Shown here piece by piece: positions 45,801 through 56,100 of a DNA stretch of 64,000 bases. The notes under the pieces were generated by a model, which saw only the letters and a program-made list of their open reading frames with translations, was not told the DNA's origin and searched no databases. Within the stretch, counting starts at the first letter, position 1; every line of letters starts with the position of its first letter. This DNA is from Cinclus cinclus (taxonomy: Eukaryota; Chordata; Aves; Passeriformes; Cinclidae). A program made the translations under genes and the position numbers. The stretch is from NCBI RefSeq assembly GCF_963662255.1, contig NC_085059.1:15719234-15783233 (forward strand). The letters run 5' to 3'.

Positions 45801-47008
45801 ACTTGGAATTAACTGCTTGGCAAAAGGATCAAAGGGAAATCTTGTTACATCGTGTTTCTTCAAGAAGAGTGCTCCTCTACACTCGGTACCCCTTCTCTCC
45901 AGAGCATTGCTTTTGATGTTGCAATCTGCAACCTATCAATAGAAGTGCAGATGGGCTTCCCTCCCAGTCGGGCTTGCCAGTGAACAAGGTGAGTTTCAAG
46001 GGGTATTTCAAGGCCTCTAAGAAAGGCCATCCCCTCCCTTTGCGGGTTTCTGTAGGGAATCCTGCTCCCAGGACTCCTGGGAGTCCGGCAGTGCCCCTGC
46101 CAGCTCCCCGGCCAGGCAAACACAAACCAATAGATTTCTGATTTGCAGCACTTTGCTGCAGTGCCCTTTGCTCCACCTCAGCACCAGTGCCTCTGCCTGG
46201 GAGGCAGGCAGGGAAGCATTCTGTACTCCATGGCAAAGTCAGCTCCAGCTCTGCTCTGCTCTGCCCTCCTCCTCCCCTTGGCACTGCCTGCCAGCTCTCA
46301 ATTAGAGATGTCTTTGGGCACCGAGCAGCTGACATCGAGCAAAGCATTGCTGCAAATCAGTGTGCTAGCACAGAAACCCCTCCTGTTAGGAAGAAAAGAA
46401 ATGTGAAGCAATCCTTGTTTTACAAAAGGGAAACTTGCAGAAGCTCTTTACACGTTTCAGGGAGGGCGCCTGCGCCTCTGATGCTGCAATGCTGGGGACA
46501 GAGGGGCTGTGCACACAGCAAAGGCAACACACAGTGAAAATCCTGCCTTTGAATGTGTCACCCACTGATCCCAAGTGCCTGTTCCCAATTTGTTCGGTTT
46601 GATCAACAAAAATACCTGAGCATCTATTCAACTTTTATTTAGCTCAGAGAGAGCAGTGTCGCTGCTGCTGGCTCCAGCTCTCGCCAAGGGAGCACAGGGA
46701 CACACTGGGAGCAAGCCAGTAGGCAGAGGGGGGATTTTGAGTGTCCCCAAATGGGCAGAGCATGTCCTGGAGTGCCTGTGCTGCCTCACACACCTGGCCA
46801 TGCTGTCCTCCCACATCTACTGCAGACAAAATGCTGCATAGCCCGATAGTGACTTCTCAAGCCTCATGCTTATTTGACATTAAGGACAGATTTTGCTGCC
46901 TGCCTGTTCAGAGTTATATTGTATCTGTATGTATGTGTGGGCAGAAGGCTGAATGGCAATGATTTCCTGTGGATAATTGCCTGCCTTCGTTTGGGGATTT
47001 TTGGGACC

Positions 47009-47083
47009 TTTTTTTTTTTTTTTTGTGTGTGTGTGTGTGTGTGTTTTGGTTTTTTTTTTGGTTGGTTGGTTGGTTGGTTTTTT
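47009..47083. repeat. Compound T / GT / GGTT simple repeat
   Basis: A T16 run (47009-47024) passes into a (GT)n run (about 47025-47044), then T-rich sequence and a GGTT repeat of about five units (about 47060-47081). It is a compound microsatellite, probably polymorphic. Confidence 0.9.
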
Positions 47084-48679
47084 AGAATTTTTTGCAAAGA
47101 TATGCAAGAAAAAGAAAATCCAGACAGAAGCAGTGGTTCAGGAGACACTTTCAAGTCGGAGTTGTGAGTGTGGGTCCAGAGACTCTCTCCCCAGCACCAC
47201 AGTCCAGCAGCCACACAAGAGTGAAGCCTGCACTGCTGCTGGGGGTGTCTTCAACTCACCGAGTTCCAGTTTCACACCAAAAATGGGCAGGCAGTCTTTG
47301 GTGCACTGAAAGGTGTCTCTGCCCTTTGCACAGGAGTAGAGGACTTAGTTTGGGAATTAATTTTGCCACAGAGGTTGAGTATGGCTGCAGGACATCCCTC
47401 AGTGCATCAGTCCCTTCTGCCCATGCAGAGTTCAAGGTTATTAAACACAGTCCTGTGTGATGCTGCTGGCAAAACTCACACTGAACTCATGGCTGAGGAA
47501 AGCAGATGTGATTTCTTGCATAGCCTTCTGGATCTTTTTAATAGAGCACTATAAACGAGGCTATTAATTATAACAACAAGGAGAATAACACCAGGTATTT
47601 TCCCTGGTGTTTCACAGCTTGCTGAGCTAGAACCAATCCTCCACGCCAGCAGCCTCCAGTGGATTTAAACATGAGCTGAGAAGCCAGGAACACCTGGTTC
47701 TTTCATCATCTTTGATACAGACTCATTGTGTGACATCCAAAAAGTCCCTTGAAGTTTGTTTTTGGGAGGTGCTGAGCAATTACTGCTGCTCAGCACATCT
47801 GAAACCAGCCCAGCCTGGCCCTGTGTAAAACACAGCCTAAAGCTCCTTTGAGCTGCTGGAATGAAAGGCACGTTATGAATGCAAAGTTTATTATACATCC
47901 ACCGTGTAATGTCATGTGCACTCGTAATGTAGTAAACACTGCAGATATTCCAAAGGCACAATATCTTATCTGTAGTAAACACATTCTGAAGCTCCTCACT
48001 GAATTACTCTAAGCCTCTGATGTCCCTGCACAGAATTTGGTTGAGTTTTGGCCCTTGAAGGTATTTGCAGACTCCTGCCATATTCCTCTACTGAATATCT
48101 GCCAGATCCATCCGTTCCAGTCCCTTCTGTTACCAACACAGCAGATGCACTCAAAGTTACGAAGCCCAGAGTAAGCAAAACTAAAGTGTTTAATCTATTA
48201 TTAATCAGTCAGTTGCAGAAATGATAGGGCTCTGGGGGACCTCAGAAAGACATCAATATTTATGGCCTTGTTAGCAAATGCCACCTTTTTTTTTTTTTTT
48301 TTTTTAAGAGACAAAAGGATTTTGATGGTTGTTTATGTTTCCAGTTATTCCATAAAGAGGCAATGTCATGTTTTGGGACAGGTTGGTTCAGAAAAATGTA
48401 TTCAGTATTTATCACAAAATACTGAGATTTCCACCATACCTCTGCTCTTCTCAGTCTTGCAGTCAAGATTTCACCTTCTCTAGAAGCAATGGCCCAAGCT
48501 GAAATCAGAGCCCCAGTTGCTCTGAGCTACCAACCAGGGAAGTTTTGACAATTAAAAGATAAAATCCCCCTAATCCCATTTGCTGAGATAAATTATATAA
48601 ATTCCATAAAGGCAAAGCAATGAAATATGATTTCAGTTCCAAAAAAGCTCCACCCATTACTGGAAATTTTTTTCTGGAT

Positions 48680-48914
48680 TAGGCTAAATTTAAATTGGAC
48701 ATTAGGACAAATTTCTTCACTGAAGGGATTGTCAAGCACTGACACAGGCTGTCCAAGGTAGTGGCTGAGTCACCATCCCTGGAGGTATTTAAAAGACATG
48801 TAGATGTGGCACGTAGGGATATGATGTAGTGGTGGACCTGGCAGTGTTAACTCATGTGTTGGACTCAATGATCTTGAAGCTCTTTTCCAACCTAAACAAT
48901 TCTATGGTTCTGTA
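48680..48914 (+). repeat. CR1 LINE, 5'-truncated 3' end
   Basis: Non-LTR retrotransposon of the CR1 family, the dominant LINE of birds. The order of conserved words matches the CR1 3' region: 'ggacattaggacaaatttc' with TTCACTGAAGGG, then CATCCCTGGAGGTATTTAAA, GTGGTGGACCTGGCAGTG, TGGACTCAATGATCTT and the terminal TTTTCCAACCTAAACAATTC followed by TATGGTTCTGT. CR1 copies typically lack their 5' part and end in short A/T-rich repeats of this kind. No reverse-transcriptase frame remains. Divergence is moderate, suggesting an old insertion. Confidence 0.9.
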
Positions 48915-51900
48915 AACCACTCATCCTGCAGTGTTTGTGCTCTGCAACTTTTTGCAGTTCCTGCTTGAGTTTGTTCCTTGACATTTTCAGCACCAACCCC
49001 AGTGATGCTGATTTTAAAATGACCTTCATCCCTTGTAGCCAACCTTCTTAGCTCACTTGGCTTCTGCCTTCAGATACCATGAGTTTATTTCTTTTGCACA
49101 CCATATTTTGCTTTACTTTTTTGTTTTGCTGTTGTTAGTTTGGTTTTTGGTTGGTTCGGTGTTTTAAAAATTATTTTTCTACTTTTCACAATTCTATTTT
49201 AATAGATATCTTTTAGTCCTCTTTGCAGTTTCTGGATTTTTCCTGGAATAGAAGAATAATTTCTCTGATCTCAAGTACACTTCAATGCTACCATCATTGA
49301 AGCAAACTCTTTGTTGAACAATATTGTTTTTTTCGTGCAAGAGATGTTGAGGAAGAGAGCACTGAAGCAGGGAAACCAAAATCCTAGGGGGAAGGAGAGA
49401 ATAAAGTAAATAAATCAGAGAATAGGGCTGTGAAAAATCATAGAGTTAATGAATGGGACAAAGACAAGAGGAAAAGAGAGGACATTTCAAAGGAAAGAAA
49501 CAGTGACCAGCCCCTAGTGACTGCAGAGTTGCCTTCAGGTCATTGATCTCATCACTTATCCCTTCTCACACTTGAACTTCCCTTGCTGTCTCTTGACCCA
49601 GTCACTGATTTCCTCTCTTTCATACCAGGTACAGATTTTGTAAATAGGGAAATGAGATATCCTGTACATCCATTCACCTTCCAATAAGTGTGCAAGCAGA
49701 GAAACCACCGGCTCAGGCTGAGCCTAAAGCCATTATGGACCGAGGGAGGATCCATGCCCATGCAATCTGTGGCATCTCCAAATTATTTTACAGGATCTGG
49801 CAGCTTCCCAAGTGCTTTAATCCCTGTCCCAGGAGCCTGAAAATTTGTTCTCCTCATACATGTGAGGCCTGTAATCACTGTGGCAGGAGACTGGTTCATT
49901 CTAGTCCTTGTGTGCTAGGAAATGAGATAGTTTTAACTTCTCTAGTTTAAAGGTACTTACCTTGGTTTTCCTCCATCCTTTAATTTGGATTGGCTCTTTT
50001 GACTTTGTTCTGGGTTTTTGTGCTCACTGCACTGCATTGTGGCCAATTTCAGCGCATCACTTCTCCCTCAACATCATTTTTTTTCCCCATTGCTGCACCC
50101 CAGACCATTGCAGATAATCACAGGTTTCTGTCTAGAAGTGGTCAAAAACTTGCAGGAAATATTTTTGTTCAACACAGGTCTTTGCCGTAAAATATTTTTT
50201 CTCCATTTAAGCAAATAGTGGTTCCAATAGATGTTTACTATGTTTTTGCCATTGCAAATCTGAAATAAAAGGTAAACGTGGAGAGTTTCTATGTATGCTC
50301 ACACTTTTTTTGCCAGTTTGCCACTTACCTCCCACCTACCAGTTGGAAAACAGGAAAAAAACCCCAGCATGTGATGCCAATCTCTACCTATTTTCATATT
50401 TCCCTGTTTTCCCATCATCTCTCTGCAGAGAGAAAAGTAGTAAAGAAATAAAACTATTTTTATCAGTTCCTCTGACCAAAAGAAAACTTAAGGCTACTTG
50501 AAACAGCACAAAAATAAATATTGTTGTTCCATTCTGATATTTCCAGAAGGGGAAAAAAAACCAAAAAACAATTGCTGTTTTTTTTGCGGGTGTGTGACTT
50601 CTTAAGTGATGTTGGTAGCTGTATTTGCCAGATTTCCCTTTCAGTTGTCTTGAGTTTTATAGCTACAAAAAAGAGACCAGTTCAAGCATACAGGTGAACT
50701 CCTGTCTGAATGGAGGAGGGCATCTCCCCACCTTCACCCCTCCTTCCCCCTTTGCTCTGCTGCTTTTTGGGAAAAATCACTGAAGTTGCTCCTTGAAGCT
50801 CTGCCAGATGCTTTGTGCATCTCCAGTCTCCTCCTGCCCCTGCAGCTCTCTCTGCCTGGGGGGCACTTGCTTTCCCTCACACTACACTGTAATAAAAGGC
50901 ACCCACGCTTTGATAAATGCTACACTTTCAAAAATTCTCGGTTTACCAAGACCTCAAGATTTTTTTTTTTTAAGTCATTGACTTCATCATAAGAAGAGTT
51001 TGCTCAGTCCCACAGGGCAGAGCTCCATGTTTGATAACGTGAGACACGCAGAAACTTTCAAATGTCTTGGTTTCTTCTGCCCCTTTCCAAAGAGATTTTT
51101 TTTTTCATCTTTATGCAGATGGTAGGGACCTCTACACCTACTGCTTCTCTCACAATGCTCAGCCAAGATCTCCTTCATCTGCTGTACCAAGGGTAGGGCA
51201 GGAAATCATCCTGCACACTTGATCCTGGGAGGATAATGGCTCATGCAGCAGTGCTTGCAGTCCACTAAATATTCACTTCCCTGTGTTTTTTTTGTATTCA
51301 TGTTACAGATATGTGATTCCTATCAGACATGTCAGGTGCTCCGTGTCTCTGGGGACAGGCGGGCAGTGGAGGTGGGTGCTCCTGGAATGCAAATGTACAC
51401 TGAGGAAACCTGAGCGTGGTGTGTGCCTGCCACAGCAACCTCAGCACATCCCTGGGTGCTGCACTTCCCGCAGAGCACTGAGCTCTCTGCTCCATTCCCA
51501 CACCCCACTGCTGCAGATGAGGAGAAAAGGGCGAGAAACAAAGTGATTTTGCACTGTTAAACTCTGCTGGTAGAGAGTGTGTGGGTGCACACTCACACCA
51601 CAGGGTGTGATTCCAGCACGGGAAGGGACCTCTGGGTTGTGTGCTCAGACAGAAATGATACTGCACACAAAACCAGCTCTGCTTTTGCTCCAGTGCTCCC
51701 TTTGGAAAACAAAACCCAAGCTGCTCTCCTCCCATGGTTACAAATCTCTCTGTGGTTCACAGTCTGCATTTATTCATGACTAGTTTATTCTCACTTGTTC
51801 TCATGCCAATGTTGTCCTTTAGCATCAATAGCTCTTCTCTAGTGTTTACCCCTCTGACGTTTTTATAAGCAGCAGCGCATCCCCTCTCAGCCTTTGCTTC

Positions 51901-52114
51901 CCTGCACTGAAACATGCCAGATCCTTTACAATCTCTCATGTGACAACATCTCCATTATTCAGGACGGTTACCCAAACATCCAAGGTTTCATTCCCAAATA
52001 TCTCATTTACATTGGTTTATCTCGCTTCAAGAATATGTTGGTTTTACTGCCCTGAGAGCAGGTTCACGTGCACATGTCAGACTAAAGAAAAATAGGTGCT
52101 TCAGGCAGGGGGGA
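48915..52114. other. GRIA1: GRIA1 intron 2, nothing recognised
   Basis: No exon or gene is recognised. Purine-rich stretches occur around 49381-49510 and short T runs around 50578 and 51098. Confidence 0.5.
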
Positions 52115-52362
52115 TGATGGTGTGTGTGACACTAGCATGGTGTGTGTGACACAAAGAGGTTGCTGTGTGTGACACTAACATGGTGTGTGTGACACTAGCA
52201 TGGTGTGTGTGACACAAAGAGGTTGCTGTGTGTGACACTAACATGGTGTGTGTGACACTAGCATGGTGTGTGTGACACAAAGAGGTTGCTGTGTGTGACA
52301 CTAACATGGTGTGTGTGACACTAACATGGTGTGTGTGACACAAAGAGGTTGCTGTGTGTGTG
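52115..52362. repeat. 63-bp minisatellite, about four copies
   Basis: A tandem array of a 63-base unit, itself built from three related GTGTGTGACAC-containing subunits. Subunit endings alternate between CTAGCATG, AAAGAGGTTGCT and CTAACATG. The word ACTAGCATG/ACTAACATG recurs at 52131, 52194, 52257 and 52320, exactly 63 bases apart. The last copy differs by a G-to-A change. Because 63 is a multiple of three, the minus strand stays open through the array with a 21-residue period, but this is a product of the repeat, not evidence of a gene. Confidence 0.95.
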
Positions 52363-52906
52363 AAGCGTGCCGTGGGTGCCGGTGGAGGGATGCTGTCAGC
52401 AGGACCGTGTGCGCCAGACTCCAAAAGGGATTACTCAGTGTGGAGGGGGCGTTGTAAGGAGGATTTTGAGGTGTGTGACACTGAGAAGGATTAGTCTCTG
52501 TGTAAAAAAGTATGTGTGTAGAAGAGAGGGGAGATAAGCGGGTGGCTGCACGTGGCACAGGGAGAGATTATCCCGGGTGTCTGTGAGCAGGGTGATAAGG
52601 AAGGGCTTCGTGTGAGAAAGGCACTGTAGAAACCTGGGATTCAGCTAATGGAAGGATCTGTGTGTGTTTGTGTGTGTGAGTGGGTGGGACGTGGAAAGGA
52701 GGATTTGGGAAGTGTGTGGCAGAGGGACTTGGGAATGCTGGAGGGGGTCCGTGCAGGGGTGTGTGTTCCTATAGCTGCAGCACCATGGGGTTGCTCACGG
52801 CCATGCACTGGTGGGATGCAGTGTTGTTTCCAATAGGCAAGGCTTTGTAAAGGGAAGGCCTTGTAACATGGCTCAGGCCTGTTTCTTAGGCTAAGGAGAA
52901 GGGAAC
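52363..52906. other. GT-rich strand-asymmetric segment
   Basis: This segment is strongly G/T-rich on the + strand, with GTGTGTGAC and GTGTGTGAG words that look like decayed relatives of the minisatellite subunits (for example near 52472, 52513 and 52660-52680). It joins the minisatellite to the LTR-like segment and may be the upstream (U3) part of the same retroviral element. Confidence 0.4.
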
Positions 52907-53134
52907 TGTGGGAGAATTCAGCTGGAATAGGGGTAGAGAGATGTGAGAGATGTGAGAAATGTGCTGTGTGACTGCCACATGTCCACATGGTAGTGTATGG
53001 TGGCTGGTTGGCTTGTGCCTTAAAGCTGTGTAAGCTGATAATGGGCTAACTGCTTAAAAAAGGCCAGGTTTTTGGCAATAAAGAGCTCTTCTTTGCACCT
53101 GCCTGGGCTCCCTGCGTCACTCTTTATCGCCACA
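52907..53134 (+). mobile_element. LTR-like retroviral end, probably solo
   Basis: The right end resembles an avian endogenous retrovirus LTR. A TATA-like TTAAAAAA lies at about 53053-53060, AATAAA follows at 53077-53082, and a short C/T-rich stretch ends in CCACA at 53134. The close TATA-AATAAA spacing is also found in avian leukosis-type LTRs. A TGTGG at 52907 is the inverse of the terminal CCACA, giving a possible 228-base element, but the flanks GGGAAC and GTGTTG do not match, so the left edge may lie further upstream. No primer-binding site or viral gene follows, so it is probably a solo LTR. Confidence 0.45.
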
Positions 53135-56100
53135 GTGTTGGGACATGTGGAGGGCTCCTGCACCACAGGGACAGGGTGGTGGAAAAAGCCAGCTGTGCCC
53201 CATGGGTGGGGCACTGTTGTGGGACACTGCTGAGCCTGATAAGGAGGTGCTCCAGGGCAGGTGACAAAGCAGGGACAAAGCTGAAGCACAGGGACTCTCC
53301 CTGTACCTGTCCGAGCAGGGAAAGGTGAGCACTCGGGAGGCAGTGGGAATTGAGGGCTGAGGGCTGGCACACACTGTGCACAGAGGGAACCATCGCCCTG
53401 TGAGCAGGACAGGACAGAGACCATGTGCAGTGCTGAGCAGAGGTTGTCTGGGTGCAGAGCAAGTGCAAATGCACACAGAAATCAGCGTGAGTTTCTCAGG
53501 AGAAACAGCTCTGAGAGTGGCTAAACCTCCCACCTGCAGCAGGGTGTGAAGGCTGGCAGCATTTCCACTGACCCCATGTTCTCCACCTCTCACCTCAGGT
53601 TTATCCCTGCTGCTCTGGCTGACTGTCCTTGCAGCATCTCTTCTAGGGGGAAAGAACACTGCCAGCTCCTGTAGAGCAATTTATGATCCAGAGCAGGGGA
53701 GGAGGGTTAATTGCATCCCAGAATTTATCTTTTAATATTCTGACTTAACAGTAAAACTTTTCCCCCTTTTGTTTTTCCCTGGGAAAATCAGGCTGTTTTT
53801 TTCAAACCCACCAACTTCCTGCTTTTGATCAAGTCTCAGTTTTTGTTTGAAGGGGGAAAGAAGGTGATGAGAAATTTCAGCTAGCTTTGTTGCCTGTCTT
53901 AATTGGATCTGTTCCATTGGCATTAGTTTTGTCTCTGAGATGCTAAAAGTAAAGACTACCAAAAGCTTTTATAGTAAAATGAACTAAAATAACTGGGGAG
54001 TCTAGGGTAACTTTCCTTCAAATAAATTGATTCTTTGCTTGTCCAATGGACCATTTGAATGTTTGCTTTCTGTTTAATGAAAGTCATCAAAAGTCTGGCC
54101 AGTTGCTTTGTAGCTTTCAAGAATCCTTTTTTTTTTCTTTTTTTTAAGAGAGAAGGCTAAAAACTGACTAGCTACAATTTGAGATTCCCCTAGGTGTTAG
54201 GTGCTGAACAAATATAAGATCTCATGCCTAGAAAATAAAGTAGGAGGCTTCAAACCAGAAATGAAGAGTCTGTATAAGCATGAATAAAATTTCATTTAGA
54301 AGCATGATCCTAAAATATAGATTGTCCATAAAACTGGGTACTTATATCTTTCTTAAAGACGCTCTGTTTTGCAACAAAAAGGTATTTCAGTGTGATGCAG
54401 GAATAGGATAAGTTTTGTGGCAAAGGTGGCCAACTTCTCCTACATTTTAATTTAATGGAGACCCAGAGTCCATGCTGCACCCACCTGGCAGAGCCAGTGG
54501 GAATAATAACTCCCCTTTGCCCACTGAGGACTGGAGATGGGATAAACTTGAATTGAGGTCCACAGAGCTGCTGGACCAGACCATCCCTGCCCCACAGGGA
54601 GAGATTTTCTTGGCCCAGAAACCAATGTCTGGCAGTAACTCTGCTCAAAAGCCACCAGCTGGGCACCCGGTGCCATGCTGAAAGTCAAGCCATTAGATAG
54701 GCCTTGTGCTTTTTAAAAGCTAATAAACCATGAAATCACTCAGAGAGAGCCAAACAAAAGGCATTGGAGGGGGCTTGGCTTTGTTCTGGGAAGGTCTCCA
54801 GTCTTTTGGGCCACAGGTCATGCCGTCCTTCCCTCCAGCCCAGCGTGAATCCGCGGGGGCTGAGGTTGAGCTGTGAGAGGAATTGCAGTGGCTTTAGTGC
54901 TAAAGCCAGTACATGAGTTCTGCTGCAAAGTGCCCACTCAACAGCTGGCCACAAAATCCCCAAGGCTGGGGTGAGATGCCAAGTCTGTGTGTGCTGGGAG
55001 AGCAGCATCAGGGCATTGCAGAGCTGCCTTGTTCTGCTGTCAGCACATTCCCTCCTCCGAGAGGAGCGAACGGGGACAGGGAGTGCCCCGTGGAGCAGGC
55101 ACCCTCCCCTGGGGAAGTGCTTGCACTGGAGAAATGTGAGCATTCTTCTGGAAAAGCACTGCAATGGGCCTGTTCTTCATCGTCTGACAAAGAGGTGTCC
55201 ATGTGAGGGCACTCGGGTCCCACCCCAAAATGTCTGTGTGTCTGCACAGGTGAGGTCTTTGCCTCAGTCATGGAGGACAGACTGCCACGCTTCAGGCAGT
55301 GAGGTTTGGAAAAACCCATCTTGGCTAAAACTTGTCAGCATTAAACAGGGGGAAAAAATGTTACTTTTTCCATTCAGAGAGAGGAAAAACAGTGATCCAG
55401 AGGTAGCTGCCCATTTTCCTCCCCCATCTGCCAGAAAAAGGCACCTAACCCTTGGATCTCTGAATGCACCCACAGTCAGCCCCCCTTCACACTCTCTTTC
55501 ATCCTTATTTTTCTCTTTCAAAGCTCCAATTGATTTTGAAATTAAAATGGCTGTTCTCCCATCAATGAACTTCAAGCTTGCGTCTCCTTTCCCCCATTCC
55601 TCTCTCCCATCGAGGTTTCACAACTCCTCGGGTTTCTGTTATTTCCCATCCATTTGCTTTGAAGGATTTTTCCAATAAGGATGTCCAGAAAAGCTTCTCA
55701 AGGGTCTTTTATCACAAATTCCTTTTGGTTTCATGGATGAGGATGCTTCTGAGGAGGACCTGGTGACCTGTGCTCAAGCAGACGTGAAGCAAGCACATTT
55801 TACAAGCGAGTCACAGCTGAGTGCACCCACAAATCAGGTCCTGTATCCCTGCAGCCTCCTGCAGGAAACATGATGTGTTTCCCAACTGGCAAAACTAGAC
55901 CGTAGTTAGACCCAATGTAATTCTGTTGGTCTCAATGTAGTTACCAGGGAAACTATAATGTAGACAACTTTTCTACACTGAAATAAAGGTTTTCTTAGCT
56001 ACCTTACTTATATTGCACAGTCTTTGTGTTATATTGCACAGTATTTGTAACCAGGCAGAAAGCTGATGATTTTCTCAACTCTCATTACATGAGAGGCTCA

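Larger units (their letters stand above)
37298..48679. other. GRIA1: GRIA1 intron 2, no exon recognised
   Basis: No exon or gene is recognised. Contents include an A-rich tract at 42776-42803, an A/C-rich simple stretch at about 45171-45231, a (GT)n run at about 45745-45762, and a complex T/GT/GGTT run at 47009-47083. A T20 run lies at 48286-48305. The 205-codon frame at 39902-40519 (-) and the 172-codon frame at 37922-38440 (+) have no recognisable domains. Confidence 0.5.

Noticed and set aside
48740..48775. RE1/REST-like word in the CR1 element (GCTGTCCAAGGT...)
   Set aside because: The spacing and second half do not fit the RE1 consensus; it is ordinary CR1 sequence.
52115..52362. Repeat array considered as a CRISPR array
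   Set aside because: The units are contiguous tandem copies without unique spacers, in vertebrate DNA.
52101..52424. Minus-strand frame with a 21-residue repeat (His/Thr/Ser-rich)
   Set aside because: It is only the translation of a 63-bp minisatellite whose period is a multiple of three; there is no gene context.
52660..53139. Possible 5-base target-site duplication GTGTT around a longer LTR starting near 52669
   Set aside because: GTGTT-type words are everywhere in this GT-rich stretch, so the match carries almost no weight.
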